Shown: positions 16,539 through 27,285, numbered from the stretch's first letter. The stretch: DNA of 64,000 bases from Thermocrispum agreste DSM 44070 (GCF_000427905.1 NZ_KE386603.1:58303-122302); one strand, 5' to 3'. The notes: generated from the sequence alone by a model not told the origin. Made by a program: numbers and translations.

Positions 16539-17381
16539 GTGACTGGAGTCTTGCTGCTCGCCGCGACCCCGCTCGGGGACAGCCGGGACGCCTCGGACCG
16601 TCTTAAGGAAGCGCTGGCCACCGCCGACGTGATCGCCGCCGAGGACACCCGCCGCACCCGTGCGCTGGCCGCTGCGCTCGGCATCCGGCCGTCCGGGCGC
16701 ATGGTCAGCTTCTACGACGCGGTCGAGCAGGCGAAGGTCCCCGCACTGGTGGATGCCGTCCGCGCCGGCGAGACGGTCCTGCTGGTCACCGACGCGGGCA
16801 TGCCGAGCGTCTCCGATCCCGGGTTTTCCCTGGTCGACGCCTGTGTGCAGGCGGGACTGCCGATGACGTGCCTGCCCGGGCCGTCCGCGGTGACCACGGC
16901 GCTGGCGCTGTCCGGTCTGCCCGCCGACCGGTTCTGCTTCGAAGGCTTCGTGCCGCGCAAGGAAGGAGCCCGCCGGGCCTTCCTCACGGCGCTGGCCGAC
17001 GAGCCCCGCACGGCGGTGTTCTTCGAAGCCCCGCACCGGCTTGCCCGCACGCTGGCCGAAGCCGTGGCGGTGCTGGGCGGCGGCCGGCGCGCTGCGGTGT
17101 GCCGGGAGCTCACCAAGCGATACGAGGAGGTCCGGCGCGGCACGCTCGCCGAACTGGCCGAATGGGCCGCGGAAGGCGTCAAGGGCGAGATCACCGTGGT
17201 GCTGGCGCCGGCCGAAAAGACGCTCGTCACGGTCGAGGAGCTGGTGTCCCGCGTCGAGGCCGAGGCCGCGGGCGGACAGCGGCTGAAGGACGTGGTCGCC
17301 TCGGTGGCCCAGCGTGCCGGTGTCTCCGCACGTGACCTCTACAACGCGGTGCTCGCCGCACGGAAGCGGGCGGGCGGCTAG
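16539..17381 (+). CDS. rsmI: 16S rRNA (cytidine-1402-2'-O)-methyltransferase
   Basis: A 280-residue SAM-dependent enzyme of the tetrapyrrole-methylase fold that 2'-O-methylates C1402 in the ribosomal P site. Motifs are LLLAATPLGDSRDAS, VIAAEDTRRTRAL, LVTDAGMPSVSDPG and GPSAVTTALALSGLP. GTG 16539 is the first base after a leaderless-type promoter. The stop codon shares the palindrome CTAG (17378-17381) with the stop of the convergent MFS gene. Confidence 0.94.
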   Translation: MTGVLLLAATPLGDSRDASDRLKEALATADVIAAEDTRRTRALAAALGIRPSGRMVSFYDAVEQAKVPALVDAVRAGETVLLVTDAGMPSVSDPGFSLVDACVQAGLPMTCLPGPSAVTTALALSGLPADRFCFEGFVPRKEGARRAFLTALADEPRTAVFFEAPHRLARTLAEAVAVLGGGRRAAVCRELTKRYEEVRRGTLAELAEWAAEGVKGEITVVLAPAEKTLVTVEELVSRVEAEAAGGQRLKDVVASVAQRAGVSARDLYNAVLAARKRAGG

Positions 17382-18643
17382 CGCGCCTCCTGGGCCTCCA
17401 GTTCGCAGGCCTGCTCGGGAGTCGGGTGGTGCGGCTCTTCGGGATCACGTGGCAGCGTCTCGGGCGCGGGCAACCACACCACGGCGGCCAGCAACGTCAG
17501 GGCGCCGGTCAGCCCGAACGCCCACCCGTAGGTACTGCCTTCGGCGATCAGCCCGGCCACGTACGGCCCGATGATGGCGCCGACGTCGGCGGCCATCTGG
17601 AACGTGGCCAGCACCGGCCCGCCGCGGCCCTTGGAGCCCACGATGTCGGCGACCGCGGCCTGGTTCGGCGGGGTGAGCACGCCGGTTCCGATCCCGGCCA
17701 CCGCGCTGGCCAGCAGCATCTCCACCACCGAGGTGGTCAGCCCGAGCCACACGGTGCCCGCGCTCGCGACCACCAGGCCGGCCAGGATCAGCGGCTTGCG
17801 CCCGATCCGGTCGGCCAGCCGCCCGGTGGGCAGCAGCGCGAGCACGTTCACCGCCGCGTAGACGCCGAAGGCGATCCCGGACAGCTCTTCCCTTTCGTGC
17901 AGCACCTGGACGATGAACAGCGGCAGCAGCGCCACCCGGACGCCGAAGACGAACCAGCCGAACGCGAAGTTGGTCAGCAGGGACGCCCGGTAGGCGTGGT
18001 TGCGCAGGGCCTGGCCGATGGTGACCGCCGGGGCGGTCTCCGCGTCGACCCTGCCGATCAGCGTCGACTTCCGCAGCAACAGCCAGACCAGGAACGTGGC
18101 CACCACCAACAGCGCCGCGTAGATCAGGAACGGCGCACGCAGCGAGATCGTCATCAGCCCGCTGCCGCCCAGCGGCCCGACCACGTTCCCGGTGAGGAAA
18201 CCGGCCCCGAACAGGCCCGATGCCCGGCCGCGCAGCGGCGGCGGGGTCAGGTGGATCAGCAGCGCGACCGCGGAGACGGTGAACATGGTCGACCCGATGC
18301 CGCCCAGCCCGCGGAAGACGACCAGCTGGGTGTAGGTCTGGGCGAATCCGGCGGCGCCGGTAGAGACCGCCACGATGATCAGGCCCCACAGGTAGACCTT
18401 GCGCTCGCCCAGCTTGGTGATGAGCGGGCCGGTGGCCGGGGCGAACACCAGGCGCGCGCCCGCGAAGGCGCTGACCACCAGCGAAGCGGCCGAGATGCCG
18501 ACGTCGAAGCTCTTGGCGAAGACCGGGATGGCCGGCGCAACCAATCCGAACCCGGCGGCGATCAGCACGTTCGCGGAGACCAGCACCCACACTTCGCGTG
18601 GCAGCGCCCGGTAGCCGAGCTGCGGTTGCGTTGTCGTCGACAC
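17378..18643 (-). CDS. MFS drug-type exporter
   Basis: A 421-residue major facilitator with about 12 hydrophobic segments. The cytoplasmic 2-3 loop is TKLGERKVYLWG and the 8-9 loop GRLADRIGRKPL, both typical of drug:H+ antiporters. The substrate is unknown. GTG 18643 has a strong AAGGAGGG 3-4 nt upstream. It lies 22 bp downstream of pabB on the same strand, and a perfect inverted repeat (18656-18670) spans the junction, so a regulator may control it separately. Confidence 0.88.
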   Translation of the reverse strand: MSTTTQPQLGYRALPREVWVLVSANVLIAAGFGLVAPAIPVFAKSFDVGISAASLVVSAFAGARLVFAPATGPLITKLGERKVYLWGLIIVAVSTGAAGFAQTYTQLVVFRGLGGIGSTMFTVSAVALLIHLTPPPLRGRASGLFGAGFLTGNVVGPLGGSGLMTISLRAPFLIYAALLVVATFLVWLLLRKSTLIGRVDAETAPAVTIGQALRNHAYRASLLTNFAFGWFVFGVRVALLPLFIVQVLHEREELSGIAFGVYAAVNVLALLPTGRLADRIGRKPLILAGLVVASAGTVWLGLTTSVVEMLLASAVAGIGTGVLTPPNQAAVADIVGSKGRGGPVLATFQMAADVGAIIGPYVAGLIAEGSTYGWAFGLTGALTLLAAVVWLPAPETLPRDPEEPHHPTPEQACELEAQEAR

Positions 18644-18655
18644 TGACCCTCCTTG

Positions 18656-18670
18656 GTTAGCAACGCTAAC
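18656..18670. promoter_or_regulatory. Inverted repeat at the pabB/MFS junction
   Basis: GTTAGCAACGCTAAC is a perfect palindrome with 6-bp arms and a 3-nt centre. It covers the pabB stop codon and lies 13 bp before the MFS start. It looks like an operator for a small dimeric repressor, but no such gene is adjacent. A looser GTTAG...GGCTAAC arrangement precedes the other MFS gene at 62005-62032. Confidence 0.5.
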
Positions 18671-20051
18671 CGAAGCCAACATCGGGTCCGCAACCGAAAT
18701 TCCCGGCATCCCGGGCCAGAACGGACTCCAGCGGCGCGGCCTTGTGCAGACACTCCTGCCACTCCAGCTCCGGGTCCGACGACGCGGTGATACCGCCGCC
18801 GACGCCGAGCTCGACCACCCCCGAGCACAGCTCGAAGGTGCGGATGGCGACGTTGAGCTCGAGCCCGGCCACCGGGGAGACCATGCCGACGGCGCCGCAG
18901 TAGACCCCGCGCGGGGCGATCTCGAGGTCGGCGATCACCTCGAGCGCGCGGAGCTTCGGTGCCCCGGTGACCGATCCGGGCGGGAACGCCGCACGCAGCA
19001 GATCGGCGTCGGTGCAGCCCTCGCGCACCGTGGCACGCACGGTCGACTCGAGGTGCCAGACCCCGGGAGCCGGGCGGACCCGCAGCAGCTCCGGCACGGT
19101 GACCGAGCCGACCACGGCGACCCGCCCCAGGTCGTTGCGCACCAGGTCGGTGATCATCACGTTCTCCGCGACGTCCTTGACCGACCGGCGCAGCTTCCCG
19201 GCGTTGGCGTCGTCGGCGGGGCCGCGCCTGGGCAAGGTGCCCTTGATCGGGGTCGAGTGCACGGTGCGGCCGCGCCGGGACAGGAACAGTTCCGGGGACA
19301 GCGAGACGACCGCACCCCAGTCCCCGGACAGCAGGGCGGCCCGCCGTGGCCGCAGCGCGGTCACCCCGGCGGCGAAGAGTTCCGCGGGCCGTCCGTCGAA
19401 CGTGCCGGTGAACCGGGTGCAAATGTTCGCCTGATACAGCTCGCCCGCGCTGATCGCTTCCAGGCACGCGCGCACCGCCTTGGCGTGCGTGGCTTCATCC
19501 GGGCGCCGCAGCACGGCTGGGGTCCAGCCGGTCGGCGCCGGGGCCGGCCCGGTGAGCAGGGCGGTGAATTCCGCGGCGAGTTCGGCCGTGTCGTCTCGGC
19601 CGAGGGATTCCAGCCACCAGCAGCCGTCGGCGTCCAGCCGCAGGACGTGGTCGGCCCACCCCCAGGCCGCCGCCGGGAGCCTTCCCCGAGCTCCCGGCGG
19701 GGCCGCGAGATCATAGCCAAGATAGCCGAGCCAGCCCCCGCCGACCGCGCCTTTTTCCCTCGCCGGAGCGACGTGCGGGACGCGGGCCGGGACCTCGTAC
19801 GCATCGTGCGAACCGGCTGGTGCAAGCCGCACCGAGGGAGCCAGCACCGCCCGCGAACCGAACCAGACGCCGGTCAGCGCCGCCGGAGGGGGCAGGCCGC
19901 GGCGCCGGGCCCTGGCGTCGAGCAACGCCACGACCTGGTCCACGGAAGCGGAGACATCGAGCCGAACGCAATCCAGCCGCACCGCCTCATACTGCAGCGC
20001 GGCACGGTCGGCGGAGAAGACCGGAATTGCCTCGGGCGGGCCCGCCTGCAC
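18666..20051 (-). CDS. pabB: Aminodeoxychorismate synthase component I (chorismate-binding)
   Basis: A chorismate-utilising enzyme of about 461 residues. It makes 4-amino-4-deoxychorismate for folate synthesis with a glutaminase partner not in this window. The N-terminal domain has GGWLGYLGYDL. The catalytic half has TPIKGTLPR, VAENVMITDLVRNDLG, the PPGSVTGAPK loop and GVGGGITASSDPE. The PIKGT sequence favours the PabB/TrpE group over isochorismate synthases. The start is uncertain: GTG 20051 is given, and TTG 20123 would add 24 residues and overlap the metG promoter. The neighbouring order matches M. tuberculosis Rv1005c. Confidence 0.87.
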   Translation of the reverse strand: MQAGPPEAIPVFSADRAALQYEAVRLDCVRLDVSASVDQVVALLDARARRRGLPPPAALTGVWFGSRAVLAPSVRLAPAGSHDAYEVPARVPHVAPAREKGAVGGGWLGYLGYDLAAPPGARGRLPAAAWGWADHVLRLDADGCWWLESLGRDDTAELAAEFTALLTGPAPAPTGWTPAVLRRPDEATHAKAVRACLEAISAGELYQANICTRFTGTFDGRPAELFAAGVTALRPRRAALLSGDWGAVVSLSPELFLSRRGRTVHSTPIKGTLPRRGPADDANAGKLRRSVKDVAENVMITDLVRNDLGRVAVVGSVTVPELLRVRPAPGVWHLESTVRATVREGCTDADLLRAAFPPGSVTGAPKLRALEVIADLEIAPRGVYCGAVGMVSPVAGLELNVAIRTFELCSGVVELGVGGGITASSDPELEWQECLHKAAPLESVLARDAGNFGCGPDVGFG

Positions 20052-20111
20052 CCGGCGCGGCCCCCGGCGCGATGGACGCTGACCAGTGCGAACTCGTTTC
20101 TCGCCGACCCG

Positions 20112-20117
20112 TAGGCT
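20112..20117 (+). promoter_or_regulatory. -10 box TAGGCT of leaderless metG
   Basis: TAGGCT ends 8 nt before the metG ATG. The intervening AGACAAAC holds no ribosome site. Confidence 0.55.
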
Positions 20118-20125
20118 AGACAAAC

Positions 20126-21916
20126 ATGAGCACCCCGATCCTGACCGCGGTGGCCTGGCCCTATGCCAACGGCCCCCGCCACATTGGCCATGTCTCCGGT
20201 ATCGGCGTTCCTTCCGACGTGTTCGCGCGATACCAGCGAATGGCGGGCAATCGGGTGCTGATGGTCTCCGGCTCCGACGAGCACGGCACGCCCATCCTGG
20301 TGCAGGCGGAAAAGGAAGGGCTCACCCCGCAGCAGACCGTCGACAAGTACCACCGGATCATCGTCGACGACCTGCAAGGCCTCGGCGTGACCTACGACCT
20401 CTACACCAGGACCACGACGGGCAATCACGCCAAGGTGGTGCAGGAGCTGTTCCTGGCGATGCACCGCAACGGCTACGTCATCCCGCAGCGCACGCGCGGG
20501 GCGATCAGCCCGTCCACCGGCCGCACGCTGCCCGACCGCTACGTCGAGGGCACCTGCCCGATCTGCGGTTACGACGGCGCGCGCGGCGACCAGTGCGACA
20601 ACTGCGGCAACCAGCTGGACGCGGCGGAACTGATCAACCCGAGAAGCCGGATCAACGGTGAGAAGCCCGAGTTCATCGAGACCGAGCACCTGTTCCTGGA
20701 CCTGCCCGCGTTCACCGAGACGCTGGGCAAGTGGCTGGCAGGCAAGACCGACTGGCGGCCCAACGTCGTCAACTTCACTCGCAACCTGATCGACGACATG
20801 CGGCCCCGGCCGATCACCCGCGACCTGGACTGGGGGGTGCGGATCCCGCTGGACGGGTGGCGCGACCAGCCCCTCAAGCGCTTCTACGTGTGGTTCGACG
20901 CGGTGATCGGGTACTTCTCCGCTTCGGTGGAGTGGGCACGCCGCAGCGGCGACCCGGAGGCCTGGCGGGCCTGGTGGAACGACCCGGCCGCGCAGTGCGT
21001 GTACTTCATGGGCAAGGACAACATCACCTTCCACGCCCAGATCTGGCCCGCGCTGCTGCTCGGCCACAACGGCGCAGGCGACAAGGGCGGCACGCCCGGC
21101 CCGTTCGGCGAGCTGAACCTGCCCACCGAGATCGCGTCGTCGGAGTACCTGACGATGAGCGGGTCGAAGTTCTCCACCTCCCGCGGCACGGTCATCTACC
21201 TGCACGAATTCCTCGCCGAGTTCGGGCCGGACACGCTGCGGTACTTCATCTCCGCGGCCGGGCCGGAGACCCAGGACGTGGACTTCACCTGGGAGGAGTT
21301 CGTCCGCCGGGTGAACTTCGAGCTGGCCAACGAGTGGGGCAACCTGGTCAACCGGGCGCTGTCCATGGCGTACAAGAACAACGGCGCCATCCCGCGCCCC
21401 GGCACGCCGACCGAGGCCGACGAGCAGCTCAAGGCTCAGGCCCGCGCGGCGTTCGACACCGTGGGCGATGCGCTGGCCCGCTCGCGCTTCCGGGCGGGCA
21501 TCTCCGAGGCGATGCGGGTGGTCTCGGCGGCCAACAAGTATCTGTCCGAGCAGCAGCCGTGGAAGCTCGGGGACGACCCGGAGCGACGGGACACCGTGCT
21601 GCACACCGCACTGCAGGTGGTTCAGGACGCCAACACCCTGCTCACGCCGTTCCTGCCGCACGCGGCGCAGAAGGTGCACGAGGCGCTGGGCGGCACCGGC
21701 GTGTGGGCGGCCCAGCCCGAGGTCCGCGAGGTGGAGGACCTGGACGTGCCCGGCAAGATCAACCCGATCATCACCGGTGACTACGGCGCCGAGCAGGCGC
21801 GCTGGGAGTCCCGGCCGATCGAGGTGGGCCGCCCGCTGAGCAAGCCCAAGCCGCTGTTCGCCAAGCTCGACCCGAAGCTGGCGGAGACCGGGCCGGACTT
21901 CGCGCCGATCAAGTGA
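20126..21916 (+). CDS. metG: Methionyl-tRNA synthetase
   Basis: A 596-residue class I synthetase charging tRNA-Met. It has HIGH at residues 19-22 (PRHIGHVSG), the zinc knuckle C144-x2-C147 and C157-x2-C160, and the KMSKS-equivalent KFSTS at about 346-350 in [12 protein letters not shown]. The anticodon-binding helical domain follows, ending with NPIITGDYG and no C-terminal EMAP-type extension. ATG 20126 is leaderless. Its TGA overlaps the GTG of tatD (GTGA). As I recall, the M. tuberculosis metS gene (Rv1007c) lies opposite to tatD, whereas here it is co-directional. Confidence 0.96.
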   Translation: MSTPILTAVAWPYANGPRHIGHVSGIGVPSDVFARYQRMAGNRVLMVSGSDEHGTPILVQAEKEGLTPQQTVDKYHRIIVDDLQGLGVTYDLYTRTTTGNHAKVVQELFLAMHRNGYVIPQRTRGAISPSTGRTLPDRYVEGTCPICGYDGARGDQCDNCGNQLDAAELINPRSRINGEKPEFIETEHLFLDLPAFTETLGKWLAGKTDWRPNVVNFTRNLIDDMRPRPITRDLDWGVRIPLDGWRDQPLKRFYVWFDAVIGYFSASVEWARRSGDPEAWRAWWNDPAAQCVYFMGKDNITFHAQIWPALLLGHNGAGDKGGTPGPFGELNLPTEIASSEYLTMSGSKFSTSRGTVIYLHEFLAEFGPDTLRYFISAAGPETQDVDFTWEEFVRRVNFELANEWGNLVNRALSMAYKNNGAIPRPGTPTEADEQLKAQARAAFDTVGDALARSRFRAGISEAMRVVSAANKYLSEQQPWKLGDDPERRDTVLHTALQVVQDANTLLTPFLPHAAQKVHEALGGTGVWAAQPEVREVEDLDVPGKINPIITGDYGAEQARWESRPIEVGRPLSKPKPLFAKLDPKLAETGPDFAPIK

Positions 21917-22743
21917 GCCGGACCGAACGCCCACCGCTGCCGGAGCGGCTGCCCGTTCCGGCCGTGGACGCACACACCCACCTGGACGCCTGCGGGGCGA
22001 GGACGGCCGACGACGTGACCGACATGCTCGGCCGCGCCGAGGCGGCCGGGGTGACTCGCGCGGTGACCGTCGCGGACGACCTGGCCTCGGCGCGGTGGGC
22101 GGTCGAGGCGGCCACCTGGGACGACCGGCTGTATGCGGCCGTCGCCATCCACCCGACCCGCACCAGCACGTTCGGGGAGAAGGAGCAGGCCGAGATCGAA
22201 CGCCTCGCCAAGCATCCGAGGGTGGTCGCCGTCGGCGAGACCGGCCTGGACTACTACTGGGACTTCTCGCCGCCGCGCGCCCAGCAGGAGGCGTTCCGCT
22301 GGCACATCGACCTGGCCAAGCGGATCGGCAAGCCGCTGATGATCCACGACCGCGAGGCACACGACGACGTGCTGCGGATCCTTGCCGAGGAAGGCCCACC
22401 CGAAACGGTGATCTTCCACTGCTTCTCCGGTGACGAAGATGTCGCGCGCCGGTGTCTGGACGCCGGCTACGTGCTCTCGTTCGCCGGACCGGTGACCTTC
22501 CGCAACGCGGGAGCGCTCCGGGACGCGGCGAAGCTGGCTCCGCTCGGCCAATTCGTGGTGGAGACGGACGCGCCGTTCCTGACGCCGCATCCTTTCCGAG
22601 GTAGGCCCAACGAACCGTACTGCGTCGCCTACACCCTGCGCGGCCTCGCCGAGCTGCGCGGGGACGATCTGGCCGAGCTGGCCGCCGCGACCACGGACGC
22701 GGCCGAGCGGGTGTTCCGACTCCGTTCGGTCACGGCCAGATGA
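21913..22743 (+). CDS. tatD: TatD-family metal-dependent DNase
   Basis: A 276-residue TIM-barrel hydrolase. Metal ligands are the HTH of DAHTHLD (H21, H23), the glutamate in [11 protein letters not shown], histidines in [10 protein letters not shown] and IFHCFSG, and the aspartate in VVETDAPFL. Family members are 3'-5' exonucleases linked to DNA repair or to quality control. GTG 21913 overlaps the metG stop, so it is co-translated with metG. Confidence 0.94.
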   Translation: MSRTERPPLPERLPVPAVDAHTHLDACGARTADDVTDMLGRAEAAGVTRAVTVADDLASARWAVEAATWDDRLYAAVAIHPTRTSTFGEKEQAEIERLAKHPRVVAVGETGLDYYWDFSPPRAQQEAFRWHIDLAKRIGKPLMIHDREAHDDVLRILAEEGPPETVIFHCFSGDEDVARRCLDAGYVLSFAGPVTFRNAGALRDAAKLAPLGQFVVETDAPFLTPHPFRGRPNEPYCVAYTLRGLAELRGDDLAELAAATTDAAERVFRLRSVTAR

Positions 22744-22819
22744 ACAATGTGTGATGTCGGTTCGGGCAGACTGCTCCAGTCGAGTGGGTGTGAAAAGCGC
22801 CTATTACTCCGAGGGGTGT

Positions 22820-22848
22820 TTGCACTCGGAGGTTGCGTCCGTTATTGT
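22820..22848 (+). promoter_or_regulatory. Promoter of rpfB
   Basis: TTGCAC (22820-22825), a 17-nt spacer and TATTGT (22843-22848) give a good sigma-70-type promoter. Transcription would begin near 22855, leaving a leader of about 115 nt before the rpfB start. Confidence 0.65.
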
Positions 22849-22854
22849 CCCGTG

Positions 22855-24496
<1,642 letters not shown>

Positions 24497-24580
24497 CCGT
24501 CCGGCCGCATGCCGGGCGTCCTGCCGTGCTCTCCGGCGTACGGTGCCGATGCCCCAGCAGGCCTGCTGCCTCCGGCCGAT

Positions 24581-24586
24581 TAGGCT
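24581..24586 (+). promoter_or_regulatory. -10 box TAGGCT of leaderless ksgA
   Basis: TAGGCT ends 6 nt before the GTG start of rsmA/ksgA, with no ribosome site between. Confidence 0.55.
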
Positions 24587-24592
24587 GCGCGG

Positions 24593-25438
24593 GTGACCGT
24601 TGCGCTCCTCGGACCGGCAGACATCCGCAGGCTGGCCGACGAGATCGGGCTGCGGCCGACCAAGAAGCTCGGCCAGAACTTCGTGCACGACGCCAACACG
24701 GTGCGGCGCATCGTGCAGCTGTCCGGCGTCGGCTCCGGCGACGTGGTGCTGGAGGTCGGGCCGGGGCTCGGTTCACTGACGCTTGGGCTGCTCGCAGTCG
24801 GAGCGCGAGTGCATGCCGTGGAGGTCGACCCGGCACTGGCGCAGCGCCTGCCCACGACGGTCGCCGAGCGCGCCGGTGGCGCAGCGGACCGCCTGCATGT
24901 GCTGACCGCGGACGCGTTGCGTCTTGCCGCGAGCGATCTCCCTGAGGCGCCGAACGCGTTGGTGGCGAATCTGCCCTACAACGTGGCGGTGCCGGTCGTG
25001 CTGCACCTGCTCGGCGAACTTCCTTCGCTGCGGACGGCGCTGGTGATGGTGCAGACCGAGGTGGCGGATCGCATGGCGGCAGGACCAGGCAGTCGCAGCT
25101 ACGGCGTCCCCAGCGTGAAGCTGGCCTGGTACGGCACGGCGAAGAAGGTGGCTGCGGTGCCGCGAGCGGTGTTCTGGCCAGTGCCCAACGTGGACTCGGC
25201 GCTGGTGGCCTTCCAGCGCGGCGAGCCGCCCGCGCAGGTGCCTGCCGACGAGGTGTTCGCCGTGGTGGATGCGGCTTTCGCGCAGCGGCGCAAGACACTT
25301 CGTGCCGCGCTGGCCGGATGGGCGGGGTCGGCACAGCAGGCGGAGAAGCTGCTGCGGGCCGCGGACATCGATCCGGCTGCTCGAGGGGAGCAGCTGGCCG
25401 TGGCGGATTTTGCTCGCCTGGTTGCGGTGCGTGGGTAG
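24593..25438 (+). CDS. rsmA: 16S rRNA adenine-1518/1519 dimethyltransferase
   Basis: A 281-residue KsgA enzyme that dimethylates two adjacent adenines in helix 45 of 16S rRNA. It has the start signature [21 protein letters not shown] motif [22 protein letters not shown] and the catalytic [10 protein letters not shown]. The C-terminal [12 protein letters not shown] is typical. GTG 24593 fits a leaderless transcript. rpfB-ksgA-ispE order is conserved in actinobacteria, but here about 2 kb with the metN unit separates ksgA from ispE. Confidence 0.95.
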   Translation: MTVALLGPADIRRLADEIGLRPTKKLGQNFVHDANTVRRIVQLSGVGSGDVVLEVGPGLGSLTLGLLAVGARVHAVEVDPALAQRLPTTVAERAGGAADRLHVLTADALRLAASDLPEAPNALVANLPYNVAVPVVLHLLGELPSLRTALVMVQTEVADRMAAGPGSRSYGVPSVKLAWYGTAKKVAAVPRAVFWPVPNVDSALVAFQRGEPPAQVPADEVFAVVDAAFAQRRKTLRAALAGWAGSAQQAEKLLRAADIDPAARGEQLAVADFARLVAVRG

Positions 25439-25447
25439 CCGGGACAG

Positions 25448-25531
25448 GCACCGATCCTGCGCGGGGCCGGTAGGTCGGGACGCGGGGTCGGGCTGCGCCA
25501 GGAGCAAGCACCGACCCTGCGCGGGGCCGGT
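25448..25531. repeat. 60-bp-period direct repeat 3' of ksgA
   Basis: A 24-bp block at 25448-25471 recurs at 25508-25531 with one mismatch (ACCGATCCTG against ACCGACCCTG). The surrounding stretch to about 25700 is G-rich and shows no gene. Confidence 0.8.
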
Positions 25532-25920
25532 CCCTGCCGGTCAGCGGCCGCGGGCATGCCTGCCGGTCAGCGACAGCGGGTATCGACGGTGGCCGGTCAC
25601 ACGGGCAGCGGGTGCGGACCGCAGGGGCAGGGTTGCCGCCGGCGGGTGCGGAACGGGCGCGCACGAGCTGGCCGATCGCTCGGTCGCCGGGCACCCGCGG
25701 CTCATACTTTCGGTTGAATTACCGGCGCGGCCGCCGAAACGGAGCTCGCTTTTTGCGCTGACCAGGCGAAATCGTCCTGTTACCGGGTGCAATCGGATCA
25801 CCTCGTCGAACTTCACTCACCTGGCCGTTGTGCCGCGGAAATCGGGCGACGCTGCGTCAAGATCGGCGTCCGCTGACGCGGCGATCCGTGTGATGTGGAA
25901 CAAGAACGGATCGGCCGGTG

Positions 25921-25950
25921 TTGCCAATGACGAACGCCATCGGCTGTAAT
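25921..25950 (+). promoter_or_regulatory. Promoter of the riboswitch-uORF-metN transcript
   Basis: TTGCCA (25921-25926), an 18-nt spacer and TGTAAT (25945-25950) lie so that transcription would start near 25957, directly at the first helix of the riboswitch. Confidence 0.55.
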
Positions 25951-25958
25951 GCAAGGGC

Positions 25959-26048
25959 ATCCATCCCGAGCGGCCGAGAGACCTGGCTCGATGACGTCGC
26001 AGCAACCACCCACCTCGGTGGGCAGGTGCTAACGCCAGGACCGATGGA
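25959..26048 (+). promoter_or_regulatory. SAM-I (S-box) riboswitch aptamer
   Basis: The aptamer shows the S-box core in order. P1 5' strand is TCCATC (25960-25965). P2 is CGAGC/GCTCG (25967-25971 with 25986-25990). GATGA follows (25990-25994), then GCAACC (26002-26007), a CCACC/GGTGG hairpin (about 26009-26022), GGTGCTAA (26025-26032) and the P1 3' strand GATGGA (26043-26048). GCAACC plus GGTGCTAA are the invariant S-box elements that contact S-adenosylmethionine. The P1 3' strand shares its last three bases with GGAGGAG (26046-26052), the ribosome site of the next ORF. SAM binding should therefore hinder translation of that ORF; no terminator with a U-run is seen directly after it. Confidence 0.9.
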
Positions 26049-26058
26049 GGAGTTTGGC

Positions 26059-26136
26059 ATGTTTCGGTCTCTGTTGCTGACCAAGCGTCGCGTCGTCGAT
26101 CAGTGCAAGCGCACGGTCTGTGCTTGTTGCCGCTGA
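26059..26136 (+). CDS. Cysteine-rich 25-codon upstream ORF (leader peptide)
   Basis: ATG 26059 has one of the strongest ribosome sites in the window, GGAGGAG 6 nt upstream. The peptide starts MFRSLLLTKRR and ends QCKRTVCACCR, with cysteine codons at positions 16, 21, 23 and 24, immediately before TGA. A hairpin (CAA..GCAC, 26106-26114, with GTGCTTG, 26120-26126) lies over the cysteine codons. Cys-rich short ORFs upstream of sulfur genes act as cysteine-responsive attenuators in mycobacteria; that this one does so is inference. It lies between a SAM riboswitch and metN, so ribosome stalling here could couple cysteine supply to metN expression. Confidence 0.75.
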   Translation: MFRSLLLTKRRVVDQCKRTVCACCR

Positions 26137-26235
26137 CGACCCTGCCACCCGTTCGTCCTCGATTCCCTTTTCGCAATCCGTTTCGCATGCGCGGAAGCGG
26201 TGTGCGTTGGGTTGCGCGGCTTTCAGGAGACCGAC

Positions 26236-27285
26236 TTGATCATCATCGACACGATCACCAAGACCATCCCTTCCCGCGAACATCCGCCGTCCGCCCTGCG
26301 TGACGTGACATTCGAGATCCCGTCCGGCGCGATTTTCGGGTTGCTCGGCCCGGCAGGCGCGGGCAAGACCACGTTGCTGCGGCTGCTGGCGCTGCGCGAG
26401 GCGCCGGAGGCAGGCCGGATTCTGGTCGACGACCTGGACACCGGTGCGCTGACCGGCCGCAAGCTGCGTGACCTGCGGACCCAGTTCACCTTGGTCGACG
26501 ACTACACGTTGCGCGCGGAGCGCACCGTGGCGGGCAATGTGGCGCTGCCGCTGGAGCAGCTGGGCCTGGACGGTGCCGCCCGCCGGATTCGCGTCGCCGA
26601 GCTGCTGGACCTGGTGGGGCTGAGTCGCGCGGCGATCAGCGCGCCGAGCGAGCTCAACGAGGGGCAGCGGCGCCGGGTGGTGCTGGCCCGCGCACTGGCC
26701 GCGCAGCCGTCGGTGCTGCTGATCGACGAGCCGACGGCAGGCCTCGACGTCGAGCAGGCCGCGGGTGTGCTTGCCGCCATCGACCGGGCGCGTGCCGAAC
26801 TGGGCATCACCGTGGTCCTGGCGACGAGGCAGGCGGCCGTGGTGCGCAAGCTGTGCGACGGTGTCGCGCTGCTCGCCGACGGGCGCCTGCTTGAGGCGGG
26901 CACGGTGCTGTCGCTGCTGACCGACCAGTCCAGCTACACGGCCCACGCCTTGCTGCCGAAGGTGACGTCGGCCCCGCAGGTGGCGCGGGAGTTCGACGCC
27001 GTGGCGGACGTGCTGCTGGTCGGGCACGCCACGGTGAACACGCTGCTGCCCGCGGCCGCAGACCGCAACGACGTGCAGATCGCCACCATCAGCGGTGGCA
27101 TGACGCGCGTGGTCGAGACCCCGGTGGCCCGCTACCGCATCGGCGTGCAAGGCGACCGGGCGGACCAGGCGCTGGCGTGGATTCGCGACCACGGCGGCCT
27201 GGTCGCCGTGCACACGACCGCTCCGGCCCCGGCGGCCCCGGCACGTCACGAGGTGGTCGAGCAGCTGCTGCAGACCGCCGCGTGA
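26236..27285 (+). CDS. metN: MetN-like ABC ATPase with NIL domain and altered catalytic motifs
   Basis: A 349-residue homologue of the methionine-importer ATPase. The nucleotide domain is at about 1-230 and a C-terminal ferredoxin-like NIL (methionine-sensing) domain at about 260-330. Walker A GPAGAGKT (38-45), Walker B VLLIDE (160-165) and the D-loop AGLD are intact. The Q-loop glutamine appears to be replaced by D88 (TLVDDYTL), the signature LSGGQ reads LNEGQ (140-144) and the H-loop histidine is R198 (LATRQAAV). No metI or metQ is nearby. TTG 26236 is chosen because AGGAG lies 6 nt upstream. A possible hairpin (CGCAA 26172-26176 with TTGCG 26212-26216) sits just before it. It is probably controlled by the SAM riboswitch and uORF. 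Confidence 0.85.
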   Translation: MIIIDTITKTIPSREHPPSALRDVTFEIPSGAIFGLLGPAGAGKTTLLRLLALREAPEAGRILVDDLDTGALTGRKLRDLRTQFTLVDDYTLRAERTVAGNVALPLEQLGLDGAARRIRVAELLDLVGLSRAAISAPSELNEGQRRRVVLARALAAQPSVLLIDEPTAGLDVEQAAGVLAAIDRARAELGITVVLATRQAAVVRKLCDGVALLADGRLLEAGTVLSLLTDQSSYTAHALLPKVTSAPQVAREFDAVADVLLVGHATVNTLLPAAADRNDVQIATISGGMTRVVETPVARYRIGVQGDRADQALAWIRDHGGLVAVHTTAPAPAAPARHEVVEQLLQTAA

